Assembly (NCBI GenBank): GCA_036924285.1 | Contig: JAYKYS010000002.1 | Location: forward strand, 4,278,001-4,342,000 | Length of the DNA: 64,000 nt | DNA from: Asterella californica | Lineage: Eukaryota > Streptophyta > Marchantiopsida > Marchantiales > Aytoniaceae | Direction: 5' to 3' | In this document: piece by piece, positions 1-11,770 of the stretch | Layout: every line of letters begins with the position of its first letter | Position numbering within the stretch: position 1 is the stretch's first letter | Notes under the pieces: generated by a model | The model's input: the letters and a program-made list of their open reading frames with translations, nothing else | Databases searched by the model: none | Told to the model about the DNA's origin: nothing | Translations under genes and position numbers: made by a program

Positions 1-1365
1 TTCTAGTCTCTCTAGGAAGATGTGGATTTGAGAAGCTCGGAAGATCGGAAGGCACAGGCCTGGTTCCTAACTTCTAGCTTCTCGAAACAACAATCAACTC
101 ACCAAGTCACGTAGGATTCTTACCAAGCCTCTCTCAACACAAAACCCAATCCAATCCAATCTTGATACGCATTGAATACAGTCGTCTTCCGAAGATGTTC
201 AGACATCCAAAAGCGTCTTCCGAAGATGTTCAGACATCCAAAAGCGTCTTCCGAAGATGTTAGATCTTTAGAAGCGTCTTCTGTCCAGGGATTCAAGAAC
301 AGAGGTGCGGTAGGATAAGAAAATTGATAGTCAGGTGATCGAATTTACGAATAGGAGATGGGGAAGCTTGATTCCAACTTGGGGAGAAGCGGGAAGATGG
401 CTATCGAAAATTGGTCAGCGCTTCCGTGCCCAATTTTCGTAGAAGAAAGTTCAGGATAAGAAAATCGATCGATGGGCTTCTTGCAAACGAGCCAGGAAGC
501 GCGGAGGACATCAAATTAGAGGCAGGAAGCGATGAGAAGGAGAAAGAACACGAGAAGAACCTCAGTATTGCTTCTAGTTGCTTCTGTTGCACCTCAGTCT
601 TCTGCGTGCTTCCGCTCGTCAATCCCAGCTCCAATGTGATCTCACGAACCTGATCCTGTCGTCAATTTTGAGCTGCGCTCCTCTGCTGCTACAATCGATT
701 CTTACTCCTCCTTCGAAACCTCTCTAATCAACCCTCGATGTCAGCTTCCTGAAATCCCAAGGATTTCTTCAGCTCGACTATGCCTCCAGTTTAACAGAAT
801 CAACCTCGCTCTCTCTCTTGTCGCAATTCGATCCTATGAGTTCTCAATTCCACTTTCCTTGCTTCCATGACTCAATTCTTTACCCCGATTGCAATCTACC
901 TCTCAAAGCGTAGTTGTCCTTCAGTGCGGGAAGCAGGCGACTGATCTCATGCTAATGTGCCTCACCCCGTATCTTCTCTACGATTTAGGTTAATGCCTTT
1001 GGTTACCTTGAATTATCTACTACTGGGTAGTTCACCTACTCTTGGATGATGTGACACGTGGTTGGTACCCCTTGCAATCGCGATCACCGTCTTCTATCTT
1101 TTGTCTTCTGGAAGACACCCGTCTTTCGTCTTCCATCTTCTGTCTTCTATCTTATGGAAGACATGATCGAGAAGACGTCTTCCGAAAGATCTTCGTCTTC
1201 CGTCTTCCGAAGAAGTCGACTTCTTCTTACAAAAAACCCTTAAGATCATCTTCTCTCTAAGCAAGGTGTAATCTTAAGTAATAAGGTTATTTCAATTACG
1301 TAGACATGTCATTTACTTAAAAAATTTCAAAAAAATTGTAAATCCTGTAAATTATGAGTTCCACA
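1..1365 (-). mobile_element. 3' LTR fragment of Ty3/gypsy element A
   Basis: Read on the minus strand, this starts with TGTGG right after a purine-rich tract (1366-1380) that follows the integrase end. It then tracks the LTR of element B: minus 1365 to 1 parallels plus 7421 to about 8770. Shared landmarks are a TTACTTAAGATTAC stretch, dense GAAGAC/GTCTTC hexamers, and a GAGAGAGGCTTGGTA-like block near position 150. The far end lies outside the window. No gene of its own is seen here. Clearly diverged from B, so A is an older copy of the same family. Confidence 0.8.
183..265. repeat. 31-bp tandem repeat inside the A LTR
   Basis: A 31-bp unit beginning CGTCTTCCGAAGATG starts at 183, 214 and 245, so there are about 2.6 copies. 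The first two are essentially identical. Each unit contains the GTCTTCCGAAGA palindrome that is scattered through the whole A/B family. Confidence 0.85.
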
Positions 1366-1440
1366 TACGCCCACTATCACATGTTTGCGTCCCCTTAAAC
1401 ATCAGCGCTTTTGTTTACGTCCAATATTTCTTGACACGCC

Positions 1441-2898
1441 ACCCGTTAGCACGAGTGGTCATCAAGGTACCATCTAGCTCTTCCAGCTGTAAGAACCATT
1501 GTTGAAGACCTCCAAGACTCGATAAGGACCCATCCAGCGAAGATGAAACTTCCCAGAGAATTTCAGATGCCTGTTGTCGTATAGAAGAACCAAGTCTCCA
1601 TCCATGACAGTCATCTTCAGCTTGTCATCATAGTTAATCTTGCGTTGTGCTTGTATCTCGTAAGTCTTCTCCAGAGCTGCGTTCCTGTCTTCTTTGAACT
1701 CCACAAAGTTCAGAAGACGCTGCTCCTGGCTTTCCTCTTCTTCCATGCGTTCAGTAACACTAATCTGTAAGTAGGGACCTCTAACTCGATGAGAACAACG
1801 GATGTCATCCCATAAGTTAGGTAGAAGGGTGTCTTCTGGATGGTGACCTTAGGTGAAATCTTAAAAGCTCACAACACAGATGGCAGCTTCGTGTCCCAAT
1901 CATATGCGTGGTTAACAGTTACCTTATTCAAAATATTACAAAGAAGACCATTCGACTTCTCTGTCAATCCGTTAGCTTTCGGGTTGTACAGTGTCATCTT
2001 CCGATGCTTGATCTTGAAGTACTGGGTCAAGAGAGAAATAGTCTCATTTAGAAAATGAATGCCTCTATCTGACACTAATTCCAGCGGGCATCCGTATCGG
2101 ATGATGATGTTGTGTCAAAGAAACCTGACCACCACTGCAACGTCGTTCTCCTTGTGACTTCGTCCTTTATCATCTTCGTGGCGTAATCTGTAGCTATCAG
2201 GATGTACCGTGCTCGTGTTCTTCTAGCTACCGGGGCGATTGTCTCAACAAAATCGATTCTTCATTTTTCAAATTGAGCGAGAGGTAAAATGGGAGTAAGA
2301 GATCACATAGTAGTAGTTGTCGGTCTTCCCACCCTCTAGCACGCATCACATCTTCTAATCTGAAATGTGTCTCTGTACATGGTTGGCCACCAGTAGCCGA
2401 CGTCCAACATCTTCTTCACCGTTGTCTTCAGTCCATAGTGACCTCCAACATCTTCGTAGTGAAGACCCGTAATCACTGGATTAATCTCTGAAGGCTCAAG
2501 GCATCTCCTTAGCTTCTCGTCATGTCCCTTCCTAAACAAGATACCATGGAAGATGACGTAGGGGCCTGCCTTGTATAAGAAGACAACCTTCTGCTCGGCA
2601 TCCAATCCCTCGGGGTACTGTTGGTCTTCCAAGAACTTCCTCAAGTCCTTGAAGATCTATTCCTCCATGGAAGTCGCGTAAACCGGGTCAGAAGACCTAG
2701 TCTCGTCTTCTGGGGAGTAGGAGATACGTCCCCCCTCATATGGTAGTATCTCTGGAGAAACTCGAAACAGCTTCTCATCAGAGAACTCGTCTTCCACTTT
2801 GTCTTCTCGACGTTCTGTCTCCAATCTGGATAGGTAGTCAGCATTGACATGCTATGGGAAGATGAAGGAAGAGAGGGAAGAAGAGAAAATCCAAACAA
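1441..2898 (-). pseudogene. Element A RNase H tail and integrase, degenerate
   Basis: Minus-strand remnants match the end of B's polyprotein: the linker after RNase H (2898-2641), the integrase H2C2 zinc-binding region (2644-2336, with HYEDVGGHYG and a CDAC end), part of the DDE core (2075-1869, with NPKANGLTEKSNG), and the C-terminal GPYRVLEVFNNGS segment (1746-1474). They lie in several frames with stops, and the stretch around 2100-2330 is still recognisable as integrase core. Everything upstream (gag, protease, RT) is missing, because at about 2860-2895 the sequence jumps straight to LTR sequence. A functional product is not possible. Confidence 0.85.
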
Positions 2899-3560
2899 GA
2901 AGAATCAAAGGAAAAGAGAGAAATTAAGATTCCAATAGGCTTCTAGTCCGGATCTTGACTAACAAGCCATCTTTGCTTGTAGAAAATTGCGGAAGAAGAC
3001 CAAAGATCTGCTTATAGTTACAATGGCTTCCAATCGAGGATGATGTCTTCTGCTGTGGAAAGAAGGCTTCCGGCTTCTTCTGTCTTTGCTCCGATTACTC
3101 TGACTCAAGGGACCAATCTCTCATTGATAGTCCGTGCGTGGATCCGAAGTGCTCCACTGGATGAGACAAGCTTGGACTCTGCACAACTTTTAACAATCAC
3201 CGCCACTCAACAAGAAGGATTCCCATGCACAATTGGGTATGAATTCGATGCAACTCACTCCCTAGAAGATATAGACAAAGCTTCTGCAATCGAATCTGAA
3301 ATCCAATCCTTGAGAAGAAGTTACATTGGCTTTTGGAAGCTTACTCCATCCACTTTCTATCACTACCTCTCGACACACCAACTTAGAAGCAAGACTGCAT
3401 GATGATTGCGTTCTTTGTCTATGCTGTCTACTATTGTCTACATCCCTGCGATCTCTTGCTGGAAGCAAGGATGCAGATCTATCCTATGTAACCCAACTTT
3501 GTGCGTGCAATGTGTACGCACGTTATCGTATAACGTGTTTTTCTGTCTAGGAATACACTG
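2899..3560 (-). mobile_element. Downstream part of element A 5' LTR
   Basis: The minus strand parallels B positions of roughly 12100-12830. Matching blocks include GGCTTCTAGTCC and a GACTAACAAGCCAT stretch at 2940-2980 (B about 12715-12750), and TCTGCATCCTT-like sequence near 3470 (B about 12200). Open frames here on either strand are shadows. The A primer-binding site and all of gag-PR-RT have been deleted next to this fragment. Confidence 0.65.
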
Positions 3561-6190
3561 GGTATATGGTTGTGCAGAGGTATGTGGATTGACAATGTTG
3601 GATCTAGATCTGGATGTTTCCACTCAAATGTTTCACTATCTACTCTTCTAGCCCGAGTGACCTTGTATCCGCTCGGCTCAAGTTTAAAGCTTACTACGAA
3701 ACCAAGGTTACGTATAGGTTGCATAAACTTGTGTTACAAACAGATCTTTTGTACTCTAACTAAAAATACTTAGCTCTATACTATCTAACTGAAGTTATTC
3801 CTTTATATCATTGGAAGCATGACTTCTGAATAGCTCCCCAGCGACGCTAACTACCCATCAATCCAACTATCACAACTTCATAGTACAACCAGAAGATGCT
3901 ATAAGATCACTCAACCAACTTGATCGAGTCTCGATACAACTTGCTGTACACCCTGGCCTACCAAGCACTCCAGCAAGGTAAAGCATGCATGCTTCAAGAC
4001 ACTACTCAGATCTCAACATAGCACGAACGGCGGTAGTACCTGACAGCTCCGAGAACCCAAACAGTGGCTTAAGATTCATGACGACTCCGTTCTCCTTCAT
4101 CACCAAGAGCTAAAATCAGCCCCACACCCTCCAATGTCGAGTTGTATGCAGGTATGGTAGTTTCAGCAACAACTCTTCTCCAAATTGCTCGAAAAATGAT
4201 CAAAATGACAATAGATGATATCGAAAAACCCGAAACTGCTAATAACAGAAGTATCTTTGAATTTTGAGACCTCAGTCCTCCCAAACCAGCCGATCAATGA
4301 TGATCAAACTTCACAAGAAGCTTGATTGGACCCTTCACTCCTACCCTGAACAATTTTCAAGTCGAAATCTTAAACCAATTCTCAGATATGGATTAAACCG
4401 TAATCTGTGCTAACTTCAAAGCTTTACAGATCCAGGTACATTTGATCCAAGATTCTGAACAAACTACTCGACCATTTGATGTGAAACTTCCCAAGTATCT
4501 TACTGATAAGACATGTTTCAATCCTGGAAAGTTTCACTCAGAAATTCGACTCAGAACTTAAGCAATAGCAAACTATCCATGACTATCACAGTTTGCTGTT
4601 CCCGTCTTATCACGTCTGCACTTCTCAACTTCAATCGGTCGGTTCAAAATCCAAATCGATCAAGAATCTGATGAAACTGATATCAAAACGACCAGCACGT
4701 CGTCAGCTCTCCAACCCAACAGACAGCTTCTCAAAACTCCTCGCGAGTCTCTCGGAATAACCAGAAACGTAGCAGTAGGTACGAATTTCACCCCCTCCAC
4801 TCAATCGATCATAACGCGCTCATCCCTCCATGAAATCGACCGATTCTTCAGCCCAGATTGTAGCCCCGGTCGAGAGCTCTCCAACCATACCCTTTGTTTC
4901 GCGAATGGACCTCCAAAGCCTCCAGAAACCACAGAAACGTCGCGAGGATTAGCTAGAACATCATTGGTCCAAAAGTGGCCAATAAGAGCAAAAAGATCTT
5001 TACTTTTGTCTTATCTCCACTCAACTTCTTCCCCTAGAACGAGTTTTTACTCCCAAGGAGACACAAGACATCAACAAGACTCTAAGACCTCAGAAAATCC
5101 TTCAGATATGTCGATGGATTCTTCGCGGTCCGTAACTACATAGAAGCGCTCAACCAGAATGGAAACGATTGAGTCGCAGACTAATACAACGTCAATATTA
5201 CAACCTGGAAACGTTCTACAATAAAAGGTACGACAAAAGGAAATGGTGAAGCTACCACTCGATTGTAATATTCTTGCCCGAAGTTTCTCACGATCCAAGC
5301 CCCATGATTGATCTTCGGTCTGTAATGACACCGGACATCGACCCAAAGGTTGAAAAGAACGTTCGATGGATAGTTGAGATCCATTGTTCCTCACAACAAA
5401 ATGTACACCGTCATATCCCAAGTCTCTCCGTATGTTACGATCGGAAGGATCACCGGAAGCTGTAACTCCATCACTCTCCCCATGAATTCATTACCAAAGT
5501 ACGCAACTAACCACTGTCGAAAGTGATCGCGGTGGATGCAATGAAGCTTGATGTGGAACGGATTCGGGAAAGGAAGATCCGGAGCCGATAACAAACCTCC
5601 GTCCATAACCACCACTCCTGCAGTTCTTCACTCCTCCATGCAGACCACCGAGAACCCTCACGAAACACCCGCTGACAGAGAATGTCGTATGAACCTTCGA
5701 CCCACCATTTTATACACAATTGCGGCGACAAGGACCACTGAAGTGAACGCACACAGATCGATGACTTGACACGTTCCTCTACCGTATGATCACTTAAACA
5801 GATAATCACAAACGTGGCACTCATCACACCATTCGGCGAGTTACGCGATACGGTTCACGAAACACAACCTACGTTCCACAAGAATTTCACACAGGAGCCG
5901 AACCACAACACGACAACGTAAAATTCTATATTGGCATCGGTTTTATACAATTGCCTTGAGTCGCAAGAGGAAGATTCTTTCCAATCGCAACTCATAGCTC
6001 AGAGGAAATTGAGGCGCTGTCAGAAGGCGACCACCTCCTACGCTTCGGTTCCTCCTCTCAGTTTGAAAAGTACGTTGTACTCCTACCGTTGCTTATCCTG
6101 TCACATGGACAGTCACCTAAAAACAAAGAGGGAGTTGCTCATCTTAAAATAGTAGACTTCAATTTCTTAAAAAATAGCCAAGTAATAACA
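3561..6190. other. About 2.6-kb block in A's LTR with no counterpart in B
   Basis: Between A's LTR-gene remnant (to 6205) and the downstream LTR part (from about 3560), A holds roughly 2.3-2.6 kb more than B has at the same place (B 11771-12200). Its texture, with many short CAAAA-type runs and TTGGTCCAAAAGTGGCC near 4970, recalls the LTRs of elements D/F, so a decayed solo LTR is possible. I could not find clean TG..CA ends. CTAACTACCC occurs at both 3846-3855 and 6192-6201, but this is weak evidence for a target duplication. Confidence 0.35.
5181..5615 (-). pseudogene. Unrecognised reading frame with one internal stop
   Basis: A single minus-strand frame runs from 5615 to 5181, with one TGA at 5391-5393, giving two halves of about 74 and 67 residues. 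Visible features are an aromatic-rich stretch (FRQWLVAYFGNEFMGRV) and a second half with WIVRNFGQEYYNRVV. The two halves look alike (GNEFMGRV...LPVILPIV against GQEYYNRVV...PFVVPFIV), so this may be an internal repeat. I do not recognise the family. It lies in the block unique to A, and overlapping frames on both strands are probably noise. It may be a captured gene fragment or chance. Confidence 0.25.
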
Positions 6191-6204
6191 CCTAACTACC
6201 CCTA

Positions 6205-7420
6205 CTATCTATTCTGGTCGTCAGGTGTAATCTTTATGGGATCTTTACCTACCTGATCCTCTAATTCAACTTTTGGCACCATGGGTGGTCTTGCTGATAC
6301 CTCTGGTGCGGCTGAGGTGACATCCTCCTCAATGCTTGTCATGTGCGCTTCTGCCATGGCTTCAGAAGCCAAAAGAGGTCCATGAGAAGCCGAATCCACT
6401 TGTGCTTCTTGACTCTTCTGTGCAACCTTCTCGACACTAGGAGTTGGATGATCTCACGGGGGTCAGAGGTAGTCACTTCCTCTACTCTGAACATTTGCGA
6501 AGCCATCTCTTCTGTCTGTCTTCCAAAAGACATCTTGTCTTTCTGGACTTTCTCGCTCTTCTTCTCGGCTTCCAACGCTGTCACCACCAAGTGGACAGCA
6601 AAGTCAAACTCCTCCTTGTCGATGTCTTCCACAATTACTGATCTTGGTGCACCACAAGACGTAGCTACATGATGGAGAATCAAGGAGAAGACCGTAGAGA
6701 GTCTTCACACCTCAACTTGTTGATCCAGGTAGCGGAACATGCTCTTCTTGCAGTCCACCAACATCTCCGTTGAAGCGTCATCTCATGTACGAGCTAGGGT
6801 CAGAAGCTTCCTTCCCGCAGTGAAGTTGAACTTCTTTTGAAGCACTTCTCCCATCTGCGCCATAATCTCCTTAGCTCGGGCTTCTGCTTCTTCTCGCTGC
6901 TTCTTCTCCTCTGCAACCTTAGCTTCCCGCAGTGCACTCCAAGTCGTCTTCTCCTTTGCTAGATTAGTTAACTTACCCCTGATTCGTAGAACTTCCTGCT
7001 CTCGCTGCTGAAATCGCATCTGCAACTCCTGGTTGCTCTTCCGCAACTGTGCCAGCTCCTTGACAGAAGCAGAAGCTTCCGCCTTATACTTCGTGACAAT
7101 CTTCTCTGTGGTGCGGAGGTTAGCTTCCAGAGTTTCCAGCTTCTGCTTCTGGGCTTCCTCCTGCTGAAATAAGGTCCGAAGACCGAATCCAGGATGCAGC
7201 GGCTTCTCTTGAGCCACCGCTCGCCTCTCCACCAACTCCATCACTGGTTGGATCTCCTCGCGGAAGAAGGAGCTGAACTCCTCCAGTCGTCTTCTCGTAG
7301 AAGACAGATTCATGTCCACAAATCAATCCATGACAGCTTCCGTGTCTTCTAGTGATCTCTCTACCTCTTTCACTACAATGATCTTCTCCGTTTGTGCTCG
7401 GGAAGACGTTACTCTCAATA
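6205..7420 (-). pseudogene. Element A copy of the LTR-borne coiled-coil protein, C-terminal part
   Basis: The minus strand encodes a diverged copy of the C-terminal half of B's LTR gene. Matching segments are NLSSTRRRLEEFSSFF, PGFGLRTLFQQEE, QLRKSNQELQMR and FTAGRKLLTLA (7319-6783), then EEFDFAVHLVVTALEAEKK (6683-6339), ending near 6205. Most of it is predicted coiled coil: Leu/Glu/Lys/Arg-rich with heptad-like spacing. A stop near 6783 and frame changes break it. It is cut off at 7420 by the 5' end of element B; the N-terminal half of the same gene continues at 21161-20641, on the far side of B. Confidence 0.8.
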
Positions 7421-9250
7421 TGTGGTGCCCACAAATTACAGAATGCACGAATTTTTGAAATTTTTAAGATTAATAACTTGTTTGTATAACTGAAAAAGCG
7501 TTGTTACTTAAGATTACTGCTTCCTTAGAGGGAAGATGATCTTATGAGCTTTTTAATAAGAAGTTGACTTCTTCGGAAGACGACCGTCTTCCGAAGAGCG
7601 TCTTCTCAGTTGCGTCTTCAGAAGACGGGAAGACGGCGGAAGATGAGAAGACGACGGAAGACACTTGTCTTCCTAAAGATAGCGACCGCGAAGGCCTAAC
7701 CACGAGTTTCCGGATAAAATAGTAGGTGTACCTACTGGGTCGCACCGAATAGGTAGGTAGGTAGGGGAAGACACCTAAAGTTGAAAACCCCTAATCTGCG
7801 AGGAAGATGCGCAGGAAGCACATTAGGCGCATTCCAACTTCTCGCAGCACAGCGCGCTTGAGAAGATCGATTGGAGAGAGTGAGCTTCGCAAGTAAGCTT
7901 TGAGAGAGGAATCGAGTGAGGACATCGAGGTAGGAGAGAACCAGTTGGCAGCTAGGCGAAGGACAGGACCGAATTGCTGGGGGACGGAAGGCAAAGAGCG
8001 AAGGCGTTTTTGTGAGCTCCCGAGAAGCTGACATTGGAGAGTAGCGAGTAGAATCGAAGGTGGAATCGAGGAGTGGCCAGAAATTGACAGCAGGCGCAGT
8101 CGTGAGGAGTCGTATTGGAGCTAGGACCAGAGCCAAGAAGCGTGCGGAGGTCGAAGGCAACTCGGGGAGCCGAAGAAGACTGTAGAGGTTCTTCCCCATG
8201 TTCTTTCCCCTTCCCACTTCTTCTCGCTTTTGTCTGATATTCCCCGCGCTTCCTTGGTTGTGTGCAGGCAGCCTGACCGATTATCTCCACCCCCCCATCT
8301 TTCCTATTGAGACATTGGGTGCGGAAGCGTTGCCCAATTTCTGTCAGGCATCTTCCCACTTCTTCCTCAGCTTAATTCGAGCTTCCCTACACCTCGTCCT
8401 CAAATTGACGATCTCAGCTATCAATTTCCCTACCCTACTACCTCTCTACCCCCGAAACCTGGAACAGAAGACGATTCGGAAGATGGGACCATCTTCGGAA
8501 GACGCTTCTTAAACTTGACTGTCTTCGGAGGACCATCTTCGGAAGACTGTCTTCGGAAGTCGACTGAACACAATTCGTATCAAGAGTGGATTTGCTTTGC
8601 TTTTGTGTTAAGAGAGGCTTGGTACGAATCCCGAGTGGTGTGGTGAGTTGTTTTGTTATTTCAAGAAGTTGGAAGTCGGGAACTAGGCATGTGCCTCCCG
8701 GTCTTCCAAGCTTCTCAACTCCACATCTTCCTAGAGAGACTAGAAGACTGAAAGGCTGGCAAAAATGAGCGAAAAGACGTGAGGGTCCATTCGGGTCTCT
8801 TCTGTTCGACCCATAGCAGCCATTCCTTCTTCTTCCTGAACTTAGAAGAGAGTCGTGAGAATACTTGCTGGCAGAATCTGGAGAGAATGGTCGAGGGTCC
8901 TGTCTTCCCATCGAGCAGCAAGCTTCTTCTGAGTGCGTATGAGAGGTGAGAAGTCAGAAGAACAGAGTGCAATTGTCTTGAGTCTGTTTTGAGGATAGAT
9001 TGCGCGTAGGAAGACGAAGACAGGTGAGACCAGTGAAGGGAAGTCTGACTTCGAGAAGTCTTCCGAGAAAGACATTGAATCGGAAGCTGTCCCGAGTGTC
9101 GTCCCAGAGACCACTGTCACCGCAGGAGCCCGCAACCATCTTCCGAACTTGTTATGCACTTGATGTTTCTCGAATCTTGTATCTTCTGATAGGAAGTAGG
9201 ATGTAATGCAAGGTGGGTTGTCTTTTTGGTAATCCATGCGAGGCCTTGCT

Positions 9251-9256
9251 TATATA
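9251..9256 (+). promoter_or_regulatory. Probable LTR promoter TATA box
   Basis: TATATA within GCTTATATAGGATTG, about 200 bp upstream of the LTR gene's first ATG (9452). The flanking block is conserved in A's LTR (minus strand, about 25740-25800), but there the TATA itself has decayed to a TAGTTAAG-like sequence. Transcription from here would place the LTR gene at the 5' end of the element's RNA, ahead of gag. Confidence 0.5.
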
Positions 9257-9451
9257 GGATTGTTTAGATATAGCTCGGAAGATGAGAGCTATCTAGGAAG
9301 TACTGTTAGAATCCCGGAAGACGGAGTAGCTGTCTTCTAGAAGACTAGTTTCGTCTTCTGAGAAGTAGAAGCTAGACTGTGGGCGCTTGGGAAGGACTGA
9401 GCCTTCAGCTCATGGTAGGTGCTTGTGGCTTAGTGCAACAGATCTTCCAGC

Positions 9452-11770
9452 ATGACGATGCATCCACGAGGCTTGGTGTTACCAGTGGCAGAATTGGCCG
9501 AGGCCACTCCTTTCCTCAAGGAGTTGGGTCTCGACTTCTTCCTGTGGGATTGGAACCTCACAAACCAGGGACTCCTGGAGGAGGTGTGGACAGCGTTGCC
9601 ACCTCTTAATCGTGTACCTGCAAAGGCAGGAGTAGCTCGAGGAAGACCATCTTCCTAGACTGAAGATTGGTGGCGTAGGGCTTTTCACAGGCCAGAGTCC
9701 GAGAACCGAGGATATTGGTACGAGAAGAAGATCTTGCCTAGGATCGTGAGTTCGTGGCATGTGCCTGGGAGCACCACCTGCCTTTTCGTGGAAGACAGGC
9801 AGGGGAGGAACGGTTGGAAGATAGAATCTTACCGGGGGTTGAAGAAGCGACTTCTGGCGAAGTTGTTTCTGCATCTCTTTTCCAAGGGGAAAGCGCAGAA
9901 GACAAAGTACTTAGGAGATCAAGACGTGGAGTTCCTGGAATCAGTGTGGGATGACAGAGTGCCCATCTATTGGGACGCGTACATCCACAACTACGTACAG
10001 ATGGAGCTAGCATACTTGGGTACCCCGGCGGGAGGACACTTGACGCCCTTCCTCTGCTACTTGTATGTAGCCATGGGGGATCTTAGGGAAGATCAGCTGG
10101 CAGGGTTTGGGCCAACGGAGCAACAGGAGGTGAAGGAGGAGACCTCGGAAGACGATGACTGAGAGGCAGCAGCAACGCCCCCTCCCACTCTGATGCCACA
10201 GCTGAGGCCCGGCTCTCACCAGAAGACGCTTCTGGTGAGGGAAGATGAGTCTAGTGGGTCGGAAGACGCCACGCCACCGAGGAAGATGGGTCCCAGAAGT
10301 ATACCGAGGACACTCATCTCCCTCATTCATTCAGGATCGGAGTCCGACTCGGAAGAAGACCTGCTGAGTACTCGATCAGAGCAGAAGACTGCTTCTGCAA
10401 CGCCTGGGAGTCTTCCGAAGACTCCAGAAGACAAGAGAAGAAGGGACGCTCCTGCTGCGATGCGAGGAAGCGCAACGAAGAGAGCCGCTCCTGCCATGAG
10501 GAGTCTTCCACCCCGGAAGATGAGAAGAGTAGCTTCTTCTCGTGCGTAGAAGATGAAGGCCATTGTGGTGGAAGAGACTTCCTTGCCTCTGGAAGACGAA
10601 GTCAACACCGCGGAGGGAGTGGTGGAGATGAACTTGTCTTCCGCAGGAAGACGACTGGAGGAGTTCAGTGCCTACTTCCAGAAGGAGATCCAGCCAGCTA
10701 TGGAGTTGCTGGAGAAGAGGGCGAAGGCACAGGAGAGGCCCTTACAACCTGGATTCGGCCTGCGCACCTTGCTGCGACAGGGAGAAGACCAGAAGAAGAC
10801 GGAGTCGCTGGAAGCTAGTCTCCGCACCACGGAGAAGCTTGCAGCCGGGTACAAGGCGGAAGCAGCCGCTTCTGCCAAGGAGCTGGTGCAGCTTCGGAAG
10901 AGCAACCAGGAGTTGCAGGCGCGGGTACAACAGCGTGATCAGGAAGTCCTCCGAGTGCGAGAGAAGATCACCACCCTCGCAGAAGAGCAGACCACCTGGA
11001 AGACGCAACGAGAAGCCACAGAAGCGCGAGCTGCAGTTGAAAAGACGCAGCGGGAAGCAGCGGAGGCTCGTGCACAGAAGATGCTGGCACAGTCGGTGGA
11101 AGCGCTTCGGAAGAAGTTCAACTACACCGCGGGTAGGAAGTTACTTACCTTAGCCAGAGGATGGGACAGCGAGTCCAAAGCGATGTTGGTGGAATGCCGG
11201 GAGAGCATGTTCAGGTACTTAGATCGGCAGATAGAGGGAGTGAAGACACTTTATGGTCTTCTCTCGCTTCCGGCACCTGCAACCGCATCTTCCCAAGCTC
11301 CAGCACCCTCGACTGGATCCGGAATGGAGAAGGAGGAGTTCGATCTCGCTGTGCACTTGGTGGTGACAGCGTTGGAAGCCGAGAAGACTCCAAAAGATGC
11401 CCCGGAAGACAAGATGTCTTCTGGAAGACAGGAAGGCGAGCCGTCTTCCCAGGTATTCTGCGTGGAGGAAGCGACTTCCCCGGATCCCTATGAGGTCCCC
11501 ATGGTCCCTAGTACCGCACCCGTGCCTCAGAAGACGGAAGAAGCACCGGTCGATTCCGTTTCCCATAAGACGCTTCTGTCTTCCGAAGCAGAAGCCGAAG
11601 CCGAGGAAGACGCAGCAGCAGCGACAGCAAGGCCAGCAAGAGACGATGAGGAGGAAGTCACCTCGGTGACACCCGAGGTAACTGCAAGGCTTTCTAGCTT
11701 ATCAGAAGCCGCGTTAGGAGCTCCGATAGGAGCAGATCAGGTAGAGATTGCCTCCGTGCAATTTGAGTAG
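9452..11770 (+). pseudogene. LTR-borne accessory gene: globular N-terminus plus long coiled coil, three nonsense codons
   Basis: One frame runs 9452-11770 (772 codons) and is broken only by TAG 9656, TGA 10160 and TAG 10547; there is no frameshift. Residues 1 to about 235 look globular and aromatic-rich (LGLDFFLWDWNLTNQG; YLGDQDVEFLESVW; FLCYLYVAMGDLREDQ). About 240-365 is basic, Ser/Pro-rich and disordered, with GSESDSEEDLL. About 390-580 is a strong coiled coil (SLEASLRTTEKL; QLRKSNQELQARVQQRDQ). A conserved block follows (EEFDLAVHLVVTALEAEK), then an acidic tail. I do not recognise a named family; the globular-plus-coiled-coil layout recalls accessory ORFs of other large plant Ty3/gypsy elements. 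A diverged copy in element A keeps the same frame, which suggests past selection. Role unknown; it could be a structural or host-interaction factor. Confidence 0.75.

Noticed and set aside
183..265. CRISPR-like array from regularly spaced GTCTTCCGAAGA palindromes
   Set aside because: The whole 31-bp unit repeats, including the would-be spacers; this is a tandem repeat in a eukaryotic LTR.
3040..3402. 120-codon plus-strand open frame
   Set aside because: It is antisense to A's LTR sequence, and the matching B region (12100-12480) has no such frame; treated as a shadow.
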